Positions 11,489-23,459 are shown, counted from the first letter of the stretch. The stretch: DNA of 64,000 nucleotides from Takakia lepidozioides (GCA_030704615.1 CM060733.1:63364001-63428000), one strand, 5' to 3'. A program made the numbers and translations. The notes: generated by a model from the sequence alone, not told the origin.

Positions 11489-11559
11489 CAACAAGGTTGA
11501 ATAAATCTCTCCGTCCCAGGGAGGCTACGTCATGACAGCCAATAATTACAGTCATTACA

Positions 11560-11655
11560 TTTGGACGTCACATCCGGACGTTCAAATCCTCCACCAACAG
11601 CACGTGACGTCCAGACGTGACGCACGTCTCGATGCAACGTCCGACGTGCAAGCAT
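11560..11655. repeat. Cluster of ACGTCC / GGACGT words
   Basis: GGACGTCAC, CCGGACGT, GTGACGTCC, AGACGTGACG, ACGTCTCG and CGTCCGACGT lie within 95 bp. Similar words recur at 14,637-14,680 and 15,478-15,515. They may mark the ends of a decayed DNA transposon that spans the satellite region, but no transposase was seen inside. Confidence 0.4.
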
Positions 11656-12730
11656 TGAAAACTCGTCACCGCTCATAATGCTTCATCTTCTGCATATGCA
11701 TAGGGGTCTTTGGATGTGATGTTGCTTTCTGTGGGCGCTTCTATCATCTAAATGCTTGGCTAGAAAGCTGACTCCAGCGTCTGAATGAACAACACTAGTA
11801 GAGCGTATTAATCAAGGTGTAGACGCTGCCCGTTGCATACATGCAAGAAATGTAGAAAGACAGAGAACAAAGAAATTGAGAATATGTAGCTTCTTCTTCT
11901 TCATCCTTCTTCCTTAGCATTGGTTGAGGAGTTAAGCTAGAAACTGTTTTGGTGATATAGGTTTTCGACTGGTGCACTTTCGCTTTAATTTTTTTCAGAG
12001 TGCTAACTTTTGGGGTTTCCATAATTGGAGGTCTTGTAGAGGCTGGAGATCTTGTAGAGGTTGTGATGGACGTTGCCCGTCTGGTAGGGATGTGATCTCT
12101 GAAGTTGCAATCTATTTTAAGACAGTCTCCAGAGCGCGAGCATCTAGATAACAACGGCAATTGGGCCGAGTATACTTCAAATGATGGAATCCGTTTGAAC
12201 AGTGATAAAATGATTGCGGGTTCTAATGCAAGCATTGAAAACTCGTCACTGCTCACAATGCTTCACCTTCTGCATCTGCATAGGGGTCTTTGGATGTGAT
12301 GTTGCTTTCTGTGGGCGCTTCTATCATCTAAATGCTTGGCCAAAAAGTTGACTCCAGCGTCTGAATGAACAGCACTAGCAGAGCGCATGAATCAAGGTGT
12401 AGACACGTTGTGCTGCCCGTTGCATACATGCAAGAAATGTGGAAAGGCAGAGAACAAAGAAATTGAGAATATGTAGCTTTTTCTTCTTCATCCTTTTTCC
12501 TTAGCATTGGTAGAGGTTGTGATGGACGTTGCCCGTCTGGTAGGGATGCGATATCTGAAGTTGCAATCTATTTTCGGGCAGTCTCCAAAGCGCGAGCATC
12601 TAGATAACAACGGCAATCGGGCCGAGTATACTTCAAATGATGGAATACATTTGAACAGTGATAAATTGATTGCGGGTTCTAATGCAAGCATCGAAAAACT
12701 CGTCACCGCTCACAATGTTTCACCTTCTGC
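11655..12730. repeat. Tandem triplication of a ~460-580 bp segment
   Basis: The text GCAAGCATTGAAAACTCGTC opens copies near 11,650 and 12,228, with a partial third near 12,684. Downstream words such as TAGGGGTCTTTGGATGTGAT and TTGCATACATGCAAGAAATG recur in order. Minus-strand frames at 11,795-12,256 and 12,488-12,706 encode related peptides (SMLALEPAI, PSFEVYSA, LPLLSRCSR) only because the DNA is duplicated. I do not recognise them and do not call a gene. Confidence 0.75.
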
Positions 12731-12806
12731 ATCTTCGCTGCCCGGACATTGCCCTACAAATTGTCGGTGTTCTTCTAGCTGCAAATGACGCTTTGACCTC
12801 CATTCT

Positions 12807-13487
12807 CACATTGCAGAATTTTTTTAAATATTTATCTTATTTTCATTTTATTTTCATTTTTGAAAGGAGCGTCGTCCAACCGATGGACGCGCTACGCTCA
12901 GGCTATTTTCTCAACATTGCATGAGTTTTTTAAATTAAAAAAAGAAGTGGTGGTCAATTGTGCGGTCAATTTATTTTTATTTATTAAAAAATATTTTTTA
13001 AAGATTTGTTTTATAAAAATCGACCTCTGACCAGGACGCGCATGTCCTATATTCTCACATTGCCGGAGTTTTTGAAATATTTATCTTATTTTTATTTTCC
13101 TTCCATTTTTGAAAGAAGCGTCTTCCAACCAATGGACTCGATACGCTCAGGCTATTTTCTCAGCATTGCATGATTTTCTTAAATTAAAAAAGAAGAAGCG
13201 GCCGTCAATTGTGCAGTCAACTTATTTTCTATTTACAAAAAAAGAAAATATTTGTTTTTTTAAATTGTTTTTAAAAAAAATCGACCTCTGACCAGGACGC
13301 GCACGTCTTGTATTCTCACATTGCAGGAATTTTTGAAATATTTATCTTATTTTCATTTTCCTTCCATTTTTGAAAGGCGCGTCGTCCAACCAATGGACGC
13401 GCTACGCTCAGGCTATTTTCTCAGCATTGCATGATTTTTTAAATTAAAAAAAGAAGCGGCTGTCAATTGTGCGGTCACTTTATTATC
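12807..13487. repeat. Satellite-like tandem repeat, ~257 bp unit, ~2.7 copies
   Basis: Units begin at about 12,800, 13,051 and 13,308. Each contains TATTCTCACATTGCAGGA, GGACGCGCTACGCTCAGGCT, TTCTCAGCATTGCATGA, TCAATTGTGCGGTCA and GACCTCTGACCAGGACGCGC in that order. Inverted pieces recur at 13,935-13,990 and 15,734-15,795, the latter inside a broken integrase. Confidence 0.85.
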
Positions 13488-14211
13488 TTTGAGTGAAGAT
13501 TGGAGGGCTCATTGTCAGAATCAGATAGGGATAGGGCGATTCAAAACATATTCTATATCATAGCATATGATTAGCAAAAATCCGCAATCATAGACATTCC
13601 AAATCCAATTATTTACTTGAAATTCATTTAAATCGATTTAATCAAAATTGGTTCAAGGGTGAGTGCGTTGTTGGGGAGGCAAATGTTTTTGGACTTTAAG
13701 CTTTCTTTGGACTTTAAATAATACAATTTAGACATTGTTTCCACAATTTTTGGACATTTTGGTATTTTTCATAATTTTCGAACAATTAGGCACTTCTCAG
13801 GAATGTTTTCCAAGTTTTAGGCACATTTTTAAAAAATGCTCTAAATTTAATTAGGCACTTGATTTTGAATTAATTATTACCTAATAAGCTAGGTTAGTAC
13901 GGTAGCGGCCGCTTCATAGTTCTATAAAAAATAAAAATAAATGACCGCACAATTGATGGTCGTTTTTTTTAAAAAAAATTAAAAAAATGAAGCGACCGCC
14001 ATACTGGAGGTTGCAAAGATATAGGGGTCACGTTCACCAGGCCTACAGTTTGCATTGCCACACCAGCCTCATGGTGCCCAACAGAGTTGGAAATAGGCTC
14101 CAAATTGAAAGTGGGCTTGCTGTACCCATTGAACTCCTGATGTCAAAGATGTCATCGATAGTCTGCGGAAGGCTTTCCTTGTGTCTTCAAACACGGCAAG
14201 ACAAGAATCTC
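13488..14211. other. Gene-free stretch
   Basis: AT-rich sequence with an inverted fragment of the preceding satellite at 13,935-13,990. No domain-bearing frame was seen. Confidence 0.4.
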
Positions 14212-14605
14212 CTCATAAATATAACATAATTCGTTGAGAGTCACACTCATTGCAAAACGCAAGGTGCGTTTGTATCGTCCACATCCACTTTCCACATGCT
14301 CGTAATACAGCTCCTCATGCGGCCGTCATCATCTCCAACAACACCATGGCTCCAGTGACCATCGCCTCTTGGTTTGCATGAAGATTCCATATCCACTGGG
14401 ATAAATGTCTAGATGACCCCACCACCTGGGCTTCCACCTTGCAGGATCGAGGTGCATCCCAATGGCACATTTCAAGAACTCCGCGCACCAACATGTTCCC
14501 CAGGCCTACTCGCATAAATATAACATAACTCATTGAGAGCCATACTCCTCGCAAAATGATCATCTCCAACAGCACCATGGTTCCAGCCTCCAGCCTCCAG
14601 CTGGT
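14212..14605. repeat. Direct duplication ~300 bp apart
   Basis: Around 14,212-14,350 and 14,513-14,600 the words CATAAATATAACATAA, TTGAGAG and CATCTCCAACA...CACCATGG recur in the same order. No gene is recognised in either copy. Confidence 0.55.
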
Positions 14606-14636
14606 TGTGTTGATTGTTCCTCCAGAAACTTCCACG

Positions 14637-15733
14637 CACGTTTAGACGTGACAGCCGTCTGCCGTCACGTCCGAAGTGACATGTTGTGTTGTGTTGTGTT
14701 GTATTGTGAAGTCATTCTACTTATAACCAGGCTGGGTGGACGAAACAACCAATGAGGAACTATCACAAAAGAACACCATCCCTCTACCCCTGTATATTTG
14801 GTGCCGAAAGGATTACGAAAGAAAGCTGGCTAGAGGCCTACAAACCTCACTAATCTATGGCCAACTCACTAATCAGGCTGCCCAAACTCTGATCGCCTCC
14901 AATTGCTTTAGATCAGGACTCGGCGAGGCATAGTAGTTGTTGCATTCTGGTGCGGCTTCCAAACTCACCTAGTTCAATTTCAGTCTAATCATATGCTATG
15001 ATGTAGATATGTTTTGAATCGGCCTATCTGATTCTAACAAGGAGCCATCCAATCTTCACCTTATGGTTTGTCTAGGAGCTTCTCGTAGAGTTCGTGCAAC
15101 AACATGACAATAAGTTCAAAGAAACAGTCACCCTTCAAGACCCCTGTGGCCGACTATGGCTGGTCTGTGCGCTCATTCATTTTGCGTGTTGTCCACCCAG
15201 TCTGGTTGTAGGTAGAATACGTTGCGTGTCTCATAGATTGCAAATGTCGTCTTGGTTACATTGGCCCCAACATTCATAATGCCCATAGATAGAAGCTTAT
15301 TTGCAAGTACAAGAAGACTACGTAGAGAATATCAAATATTTCATAACTTTCCGGCCTTTGGAACCCACCTCCACCTTGAGCAAGCCGGCTTCATGCTTGA
15401 AGTGATAGGGCACTCGGAAGCAGAAAAGTGAGAGATCCGTAAACTCCAGCAGTTCATCCATTTTCCTGGAACCAAACCAAACGTCCGACATCAAACGTCA
15501 CGTCCAAACGTGAATTGAAAGCCTTGGCTCTTTGGTGCAAAATTTGGCTTCACATTTAAATGTTGGACTGAACCGATGGAAGCTGACAGCCTAGCTTCTT
15601 GTGGCGGAGTGTAAACATCAGTATGGTTAGGAGTAAGCGGGAGGTATTAGTGATAATCGAAGCGTGCGGTTTATACTGTGCACAAAGACACGTAGCGCGC
15701 AGAACTATCACAGAAGAACATCATCCTTGACGG
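14637..15733. other. Gene-free stretch
   Basis: It holds ACGTCC-type words at both ends (14,637-14,680 and 15,478-15,515) and a TGTTG pentamer run at 14,683-14,710. No domain-bearing frame was seen. Confidence 0.4.
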
Positions 15734-16155
15734 TCGCTTCTTTTTTTAATTTCAAAAACTCCTGCAATGTGAGAACACAGGACGCGCGCGTCCTGATGCT
15801 TGAAGACGTGGGCAAAGTAAAGTCACCCCGTCTCCTGCGCCGTTGCCGTCTCCTGGGTGGAAATGAAATGGCCATTTTACCGAACCTATCCACCACCACC
15901 ATGATTGCATCGAATCCTTTTGACAGCGGCAAAGTAGTCATGAAATCCGTGGAGACACTTTCCCAAGACCCCTCTGGAATCGGCAAGGGTTGTAACAGCC
16001 CTATTTGCTTTTTGTATTTGTTCCGGTTTTGTTGGCATGTGGTGCATGTCTTGACATACTCCTCGGCCTCCTCCCTCAGTTTGGGTCAGAAATACTCTTT
16101 CTTCAAGAGTGCCGCGGTGCGCTTAACTCTGCCGTGGCCCCACCAAGAACAGTTT
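15734..16155 (-). pseudogene. Ty3/gypsy integrase N-terminal part, inverted
   Basis: Read on the minus strand, this holds the HHCC zinc-binding end (GHGRVKRTAALLKKEYF, then CTTCQQNR) and the start of the integrase core (SWESVSTDFMTTLPL, MVVVDRFGKMA, with the first catalytic Asp). A TGA replaces the usual Trp after KKEYF, consistent with a G-to-A change. The core is cut at about 15,795, where inverted satellite sequence begins. The rest of an integrase lies immediately next door on the opposite strand, so an inversion or a nested insertion split the element near 16,160. Confidence 0.75.
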
Positions 16156-16169
16156 TTCAGACCTTTTTG

Positions 16170-17015
16170 CCATATGGATATATGGTAACAGAGCCTTCTA
16201 GTCTAGTACCACGGATCTTGCGGAATTATGTGTCGGCCGACCAATCAGATTGGGTGGAGCATTTGGATGCAACAGAGTTCTATTATAATAACACAAAACA
16301 CTCCGCAACGGGAGTTTCCCCATTCGTATTGGTCTACGGAAAAGCACCTCTGGTGCCGACAAGTTGGGCCGCCCAGGACGGAGCCGACAGCAACGGCGGT
16401 GTTGGAAGAACGCGAGCGCTTACTAGAGCTCGCAAAATACAGCATTGCCAAAGCTAGGAAACGCTACGAGCGGCAGGCGAATCGGAAATGGAGGGAAGTC
16501 AAGTTTGAGGCGGGCACGGAGGTCTGGTTGAACATCAAGAATTTTCGACTACCTCCGAAGTGAGTCCGAAGTTCGTACCTTCGTATGCGGGGCCCTTTCG
16601 CATCCGGAAGGTTATGAATGAGGATGTGTATGAATTGGAGCTGTCGGCAAACAGCAAGGTGCATCCGCTATTCCACGTTTTCTTTTTGAAGCCTTACTTC
16701 AAAGATGAAGCGCGTCCGAATTGGCATCAAGTGTTGCATCCGCCACCTGTGCTGTTGGATCATGAAAATGAACCCGAGTACGAGGTGGAGGCAGTGCTTA
16801 AGTCGAGGAGGTTCAAGAATCGAGAAACGGAATATCTGGTGAAATGGAAGGGCTATCATCAAGTGGAGGCAACTTGGGTGCGTGCCTCAGAAATGGGAAA
16901 CGCATCCGAGGCGGTTGCAGCTTTCGAAGGGCGACCTCAAAAGCGGAAAAAAAACGTTGATGGGGATATCAACCTTGGATCGTGGGGGAGGAAATGCATG
17001 CTTAGTCCGGCTTAG
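16170..17015 (+). pseudogene. Chromovirus integrase C-terminus with chromodomain
   Basis: Frames read EFYYNNTKHSATGVSPF (end of the integrase core), then after frame changes KFVPSYAGPFRIRKVM and HPLFHVFFLKPY (GPY/F-type module). The last is a chromodomain with YEVEAVLKSRRF and YLVKWKGYHQVEATW. Chromodomains direct Ty3/gypsy chromoviruses to modified chromatin. The stop at 17,013-17,015 ends pol just before the polypurine tract. Protease, reverse transcriptase and RNase H are not present nearby, and the frame is broken near 16,380 and 16,560. Confidence 0.88.
16984..16994 (+). promoter_or_regulatory. Polypurine tract of the chromovirus
   Basis: GGGGGAGGAAA lies directly before TGCATGC, the expected position for the plus-strand primer at the 3' LTR boundary. 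Confidence 0.65.
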
Positions 17016-18520
17016 CTAGCTCAGGAATCCGATTGCAAAAACTTGTGTTGTACAAATTTTGTTTATGAATGAAATGGTTTCCAAATGTTGTGCTTCCTAT
17101 TTTGTTTGGAATGGTGATGCATGGTATGGTTGGCTAGTGTGTAGAATGCATGCTAGCTTACAAAAGTGGGAGAGGTAAATTGGATTAATCGTGTGTTTGT
17201 GCAGTGCCGAAATCGGGTGCCTCCCATCCAAGAAGCAAAGAAACTTGCGCCTTCTTTGGGAGTTCAAGTGCTATTGCGCACCTGGCGCGTGCACGTACTA
17301 TAACTGCGCTACCAAGGGGGTTGCCTTGTAGTGCGGGCTAACGCGGAAGCTACGTGCTTCCGTTCACGTACTATAATCGTGTAGCCTCGGGACGAAGTCG
17401 TAGTGCGGCTTCGGCGTGTTCCCGTACATCAGACCAACATTTCAAGGCGAACCTAATTGTAGTGATTGGGGTGCACGGTTGGTTCAAGGTTATCTTCCTA
17501 GTCAAAAATGGGTTCAAGGTGAACCCTTGCTCAAGAGGATGCCAAAAAACGGCATCATGAGCGATCGCAAGCAACGATGTTGCAGTAAGGCGATTTGATA
17601 CTCGGGGAAGATCGTTCCTTGGCCTTAAGGTGGGCCAAGAAGAGTGCACTGGATGGAGCTTGAGAGGCTCCACCCTTGGCCGAGACTTGGAGGAAGTCGG
17701 CCGAACTAGCTAGTGAAGAGTAGAGTCAAGCGGGGGTTTGGTTCTTTGCCATGGGACGCCATGGTAACTCCTTGATGTGGGACGCCACAACTTGGATGTT
17801 AGTTTCTACAAAACGGACAAGTCGATGAGGACATCAACTCCCTGTTGGTAGGGGTGTGTGTCGCAGCCCTTTGCCTTGAGGACAGAGGGTCGGGACGCAA
17901 GAGGGGCTGGCCCTGTGGTGGGGGCAGTGGCAACAATAGGTATGGGGGCTGAAGCACCCTTGAGTGCCAAGGAGGCGGAGGCGCTCACTAGGTGGAGCCC
18001 CGCACACCGGGTTGCGGTGGGGGTGGTTCCACGAGGGGTGGTGGTAGCTTAGTGGGTCTTAGTGGGGGTGGCATAGGACTCACCGTGGGGCTGAGACCTT
18101 GTGGTGGGAGTCGTGGGGAGTCTTGGGACTCATCACGGTCCATTGGGGCCGTGGTGGGTGGGCCAAGACTCACCGTGACTCATCACCGGGAATCAAGGGT
18201 TTTCGTGGTGGTTCACCATAAAAGAATTGTGTTGTTTGTGAAACCCCCGCGGACAGTCACAGAAGTATATATAAGGAGTAGTAACCCCGAGAACGGTGCA
18301 AGCCCGTTGGTGACCAAAAACTAGTGAATAAGCGTGGCGAGCCAGAAAGCGACCAAGGTGTGGGGAGCTGTTCCGGACTGCCAATAACCAAAGGGAATTC
18401 CACTGGACCCAAAGTGTGCGAGGGTCTCGTGGAGGAGCAAAGGGGGACCGTTATGCCCCGGCGAGCAGTCGAAGCTCCGAGTTGGCCCAGCGGCCAGTTT
18501 GGGAGTTAAGCGCGCGCATC
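16995..18520 (+). repeat. Chromovirus 3' LTR (right end approximate)
   Basis: It starts with TG straight after the polypurine tract. The GC-rich U3 contains CACGTACTATAA twice (about 17,291 and 17,364). TATATATAAGG at 18,266-18,276 fits a TATA box. The downstream boundary is not fixed because no second LTR copy is present for comparison. Confidence 0.6.
18266..18276 (+). promoter_or_regulatory. Putative LTR TATA box
   Basis: TATATATAAGG within GC-rich U3-like sequence. The placement is plausible for LTR transcription start. Confidence 0.5.
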
Positions 18521-19135
18521 AAAGCGAGTAACTATGTCTGAAGGGGAAGTTTACCGAAGGGAGGTGTGCGACAGCCTCCCCAATAACAACCCCCATTGTA
18601 CACACAGGCGTTTCCTGCTCGTTGCACACAAACACCACCGTACAATGCACAGCAGTGGCAACCCCCGCGTGGCGGGTGGTCCTTGCAGACCCCACCATGG
18701 GCTCCGCCACCTCGTTGAGGCCAATGGAAATCATACCAAATGATCATCCCATCCAACTGCCTGAACTAAATCAAACAACAAAATGGTTGTGACATCGAGA
18801 ATAGCTAAAAGATGAGATGAAGCCCTTCTAGGCACATTTGTCCGATGCAAAATGGACATTGCTTGAATCCTCTGTATAGCGACAAAAACTCTTTATCTAC
18901 ATAAAGCTACAAAGACGGAAGCATAGGAAATGTCATTGATGAGAAACATGATGAGCGCAAATAGGAAGAAAACCATCGAACTGACATTAAAGACATCCAA
19001 ATATCTCCATAGCCAGCGGGATGAATGCATTAGTAGGGTGACGGTTTTGATAGTTGCGTTCTTTGGTCTATGCAACAATCAGAGCGGTAGTGCATTTTGA
19101 GGAGACTGATCGAGAAAGTAGATCAAATCGAGTAG
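18521..19135. other. Gene-free stretch
   Basis: Possible remaining U5 or leader sequence of the chromovirus to about 18,750, then unrecognised DNA. No supported gene. Confidence 0.35.
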
Positions 19136-19190
19136 GTGCTCATGCTTATTTCTGCTCATGCTCATTCTTATCTGTGCTCATGGCTCATGG
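19136..19190 (-). repeat. CATGAGC-repeat terminus
   Basis: On the minus strand this reads CATGAGCCATGAGCACAG and then GAGCATGAGCAG. The same CATGAGC clusters form the ends of the short element at 35,575-35,812 and the left edge of the large element at 49,814. Here it may be a solo or decayed terminus. Confidence 0.5.
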
Positions 19191-19480
19191 AGTTTACACA
19201 CCCATATGGTCGCATGTGCAAGAGTGGTGACAGTAAAAGAGGGGAGCGCCAGACACAAAGGAAAAACTGACAAAAGGGATAAGCTGGTAAAAATTACCTC
19301 CAATAAAACAAAGTTCCTGGAAGATGGTGACATATGAGACGGTGTTGAATGTATTGGTAACATCAACTTTAAGAACAACCTATATAGCTAGTCGGGGTGG
19401 AAGGTCGAGGGCGGCGCAAATCCCACGTGCAATAACTTCATAGCCTCTTGGAGTAGCAATGCCACACTGATGTGGAAAGA
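19190..19480 (-). pseudogene. Non-LTR retrotransposon reverse transcriptase fragment
   Basis: The minus strand reads PHQCGIATPRGYEVIARGIC, ALDLPPRLAI and LKVDVTNTFNTVSYVTIFQE. This corresponds to RT motifs in which GVATP, LKVD and AFNTVSR are typical. Text downstream (PFVSFSFVSGAP) fits the following RT segment. Stops and frame changes break it, and no endonuclease or 3' tail was found. Confidence 0.65.
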
Positions 19481-20020
19481 GATGGGCATAGAATGCATCC
19501 CAATATTGAGTTGGAGCAGTTCAAAGAATATGATATAAAACCTCCCCCATGACAATAGGGCATATACATAAGGTTACCAAATCATAAAATATATATCATC
19601 AACTGAAGACTATGGTCATGGACATGAATAGGCAAAAAAAAAAAACATTTGACAAGGTGTCATGGATATGAGAAACTTCCATAGAAGGCCTTTGTCATAC
19701 TTTGATGGAGGAGAATCTCCAGAATATAGTGGCGGGATTTATAGCTTCCAAATAAGTATGATGTGGACTATTTAGACAAAAAGATACAGGTTTTATGTAC
19801 AAACAAGCATTACTACCCAGTATGCTAAGAGTCCACATCTAGAGCAAGCGCAATGACTATGATTCCACCTGATTATAACGCCTCAATATTTTTGCATTGC
19901 CTAGTACTCTTGTAACCATACAATTTTGTCATGTCTTCTCGAATTTGCTAAACAAGCTTAGCGACGCAACTCCTTGGATCATTTCTTCAGGCTCCTTGTT
20001 GGATTGATTGGCTTTAGGTT
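19481..20020. other. Gene-free stretch
   Basis: No domain-bearing frame or repeat recognised. Confidence 0.35.
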
Positions 20021-20124
20021 TACAAAATCCCTTTGAACATTGAACCATATCTTGCTGCAGGAGCATTGGCTTCAGTTTTTGGTATTTTACTATCCGCTTG
20101 CTTTTGATGGGCTTCCTCAACCTG
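20021..20124 (-). CDS. Possible terminal exon of a minus-strand host gene
   Basis: After a clear acceptor (CTCTTGCAG on the minus strand) a frame reads VEEAHQKQADSKIPK ... APAARYGSMFKGIL and stops. The charged composition and clean acceptor suggest a real last exon. It may belong with the candidate exons at 20,905-21,058 and 23,235-23,459 on the same strand, but the connecting exons were not found. Confidence 0.3.
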
Positions 20125-20904
20125 CAAGAGTCACCTTCATCCCGGGTATTCTTAGATCCTACCAACTATTATCTTTAGCATATTACAGACTAGGTAATGA
20201 ACTGTATGATACTTAAAGTACTGACTGCATGGTTTGCTGGTTTATTGAAGGACAACATAGTATAAGTAGCAATCAGTCTATGTGTACTTCTTGCAGATAC
20301 TCTTTTGAAATGCATGATAGAATCTTCCTTGCCCTTTATTAGCCCAAAGATTGCATCCTCATGAAGCCCATAGAGAGAAATGAGCGTTTTACTTCAACTC
20401 AACTCAAAACTAGACAAAAGTGGAGGTAGACGTTACTTCCGTCACTGCTGAAGGGTCACTCCAGTAGTGGGGGTGGCTGGCCGTATATTCCATAGTTGTA
20501 TTCCGTTAGGAACAAACATCCACTGATAGGGAAATAGAGCAAACACAAAGGGGAGGAGGGTTGCTCAGAAAGACATGTCCCAGTTTTGAGAGCAATTGGA
20601 GAGCATGAGCTCTTGTTTGTAATTCTTAATTCCCAATTGCAAAGCCTTGCAGCCTATACCACCCATCCTGGTTTGATGTCAATCTAAGTATGGAATTTCC
20701 CATGTCTCTTACAAACAAAGGCACTACAATTGCAAGGTTTAAACCTACCATGGCTGCTCCCAAATCATGTACATGGCATTAAACAAGACAAATTAATGAT
20801 ATTTTGACATTGACAGAAGCTCAATCACTATACAGCATTCAACAAACAACAAGGCTTCCAAAGCAACCATCAAAAGCATAACACACACGAATATGTAACC
20901 CACT

Positions 20905-21058
20905 TGTAGGCTTGGCCTCGAATGAGATAGAGTCTCTTTTTAGGCAAGTAGAGAGTGTAGTTCTTATGAATGTATCGCAGCCTCATCAATAGCTGGTAGT
21001 TCTGCTTCTCAATTAGTCTCAGCTTGTCTGTGACACCACAACACAAGTCCACCAACTA
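20905..21058 (-). CDS. Possible internal exon, charged helical protein
   Basis: The minus strand, after acceptor ATCCATAG, reads VDLCCGVTDKLRLIEKQNYQ and then LLMRLRYIHKNY, followed by a possible GTGGGT donor. The pattern of Asn, Leu-Leu-x-Arg-Leu and Ile-x-x-x-Tyr loosely recalls CFAP97/hemingway-type ciliary proteins. That is a guess from memory only. Confidence 0.3.
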
Positions 21059-23234
21059 TGGATGATGTTAATAGAATACAATATTGATCAGCACAATTGT
21101 ACAACAAAGAGTTTGCAATATCGCTTCATTGGCAGGAAACTGGACCCCATTTCAATCCATTTTCCACTATGCATTGTAGATTTGGATGGATATAATCAAT
21201 AACAAAATTGTCAAGGACATAATAATTGGATTTGAAATTCAAAAACTTTGGACAGATACTAGATCTCTTGACTAACACACTCAGTTTTGTCATTTGGGTT
21301 ACTTCCTCTCATGCATCATATCATTCACTAAACTACGCATCCATAAATCAAAGTTGTCTCATCTCATTGGTAGTTCAGAAAATTTCAGGTTCCGTGGTGT
21401 TAACAAGACCACACCAATCTCCAGCGATATGAAGTATTGATTTAGTAGCTCGGAGGAGAGTATAATCCCTCTGATTCATCACCTTGATAAATGGAAGTTC
21501 AGCACCATAGGTGGACTACAATAGAGGATACCATGGCCAAGTTGTCAAAAGACAAATGAGATATACACTTATTAGTGTAAAGGTTTGCTATCACACAAGG
21601 GGCTGACCGAGTCTTACCACATTGTACTGTAATGCCCCAACAACCTCCATCTAATCAAAGTAGATTGAACAGTTCTAGCTACATGATGGCTTGCTCTGTT
21701 CACAGAGAGTTCCTAAACCAGCATGTTGGTGTGAATTCGAAATTTCTTAGGAAAAAAAATTCCACCAATTGGGTGCTCATCTACCTATATAGACACAACT
21801 AGCAAGAGCAATTGTGGCCTTCAACCCATGTCATGTATAGGAATCTATAAATTGGAATGTTCATTAACGCACGTGAGCCCTTCAAATACCTGAAGAGAAT
21901 GTTCCCTGTGGACATTAACAGTGGTACACCCTTCATAATCCCTAAGAGATGCTAATTAATGTCATGGAGACAGATGTGGGTGTTCAACACAGGGATTTTA
22001 CAGCCAATGTGAAGTTCAAGGTACTGCATGTTGCTTTATGGGCTTGCATTTATTACACTACAGAGCATGAGGTTGTTCCAGCTTGAATCCTCTAGCCTGC
22101 AATAGCTAGAACTAGGGAGAGGAAGAGAATGAAATAATAGAAATTTATAATGTACATGTATATGAAACCCCAAAGAGCCCATGCAACAAGAACAAATAAC
22201 AAACAAATGAACCACTAAAAAGAAACAAATTGAGTAAGCTTCATATTGAGAAAGAGCTCTCTGCCCACAACATCTCAAACTAAGTCATGCTCCTGCAAAG
22301 TTCTAGCAAGTAAAAATTTGAGACAAGCGTCTATGCCATAAAGCATTCATGAGGAATCGGCAGTGCTTGAAAGAATATATCCTAGTGATAATATGTTCTG
22401 GTTTGACAACATGTCCATTGGTGAAACTGGAATAGGGTTTGGCTGAACGGTTCTGGGAGTACTGGAGATATAAATACATTCTCGAAAAACTGGAAGATTA
22501 TCTGGGTCGTAGAAGATACGCACCTTAGTTTTGGCAAAATGCCCAAACTTCTATTATGCGCAAAGGTTATGCAGGAGACTCCAGAGCACTGTCTTCTCCT
22601 TTGCCCTAAATTTGTACCAATAAATTGGGCGAAGTTGCTATCCTCAAACAACTTTGGCCCCCAAAAAATGAAATGGTTGTGCCATTTGGAACACTATCAA
22701 TCTGCTTGACTATATTGACAGCCAAATATTGTTTGGCAATGAGGACACACATTTGGTTTGAAGCGCCACGTTACAATACAGTTCTTCCTATGAGGACAAA
22801 CTTCACCAAGGTCAACGACACTTCACTAGCACATTGGGACATGACTAAATACTAGTAGAAAACACGTGCAGTCTGTCTGGTGGCTCGGAAGCCCCACCTT
22901 CTCATGTATTGTTGTTGTTTTGTCACTTGCTGGCCATGGAAGCTCGAGCAGCCTTTCGGCCCGAGCTCCCTCTATACGTACACTAGACACTTGAGCCAAT
23001 TTGGAGCTAGTTGAAAGGGGCCTCAAGAACATTCTTGCTTGTTGCAATCAAACTTTTGGTTTTTGGAGTATAATCTAGTGGTCCTATCTTCATAATACAA
23101 CAAGAAGAACATAAAATTGAAACTACAACTTTCTAGTTTGTGGTTGTTTTGACTTCATTGAAAGAGGCAATAGGAAAACAGTTTTGAATATGATTGGATT
23201 TGAAAAAAATTACAAGAAAAAATCATACCTTCTT
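21059..23234. other. Gene-free stretch or introns
   Basis: No frame longer than about 90 codons with recognisable content. If the minus-strand exons on either side belong to one gene, this would be intronic. Confidence 0.3.
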
Positions 23235-23459
23235 CTTGATTGGCCCGCCTCCTGTTTTGAACTTGAAGGACGTTGACGATTGGGGGGTGGGGATGAGAGA
23301 CAATGCATGGCTTGATGGTCCGAACTCGTTCTTGGTGTTTTTTTAACTCTCTCATGTGCTCATTCTTTGTCCAATTAGTCTCCTTTGTCATTTTACGGAA
23401 TCTATTTTCTGCCTCCATCTCTCTTTCTTTTTGTTCAAGGTCTTGGTCTATATATTTTC
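23235..23459 (-). CDS. Possible internal exon, coiled-coil
   Basis: Between an acceptor (GGGGTGCAG) and a donor (AAGAAG|GTATGA) on the minus strand one frame stays open: KYIDQDLEQKEREMEAENRF, RKMTKETNWTKNEHMREL, KKHQERVRTIKP, VNVLQVQNRRRANQEE. The Glu/Lys/Arg-rich heptad-like sequence suggests a coiled coil. The gene identity is unknown. Confidence 0.4.

Noticed and set aside
9841-11492. Functional tRNA genes
   Set aside because: The A and B boxes are present but no cloverleaf can be formed, and the copies are flanked by target-site duplications, so they are SINEs.
11795-12256. 153-codon minus-strand frame as a gene
   Set aside because: It spans a tandem DNA duplication, has no recognisable domain, and its second copy is truncated; insufficient support.
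18938-18960. Partner terminus for the CATGAGC cluster at 19,136
   Set aside because: CATGATGAGCGC is a single weak match without the clustered repeats seen at the other termini.
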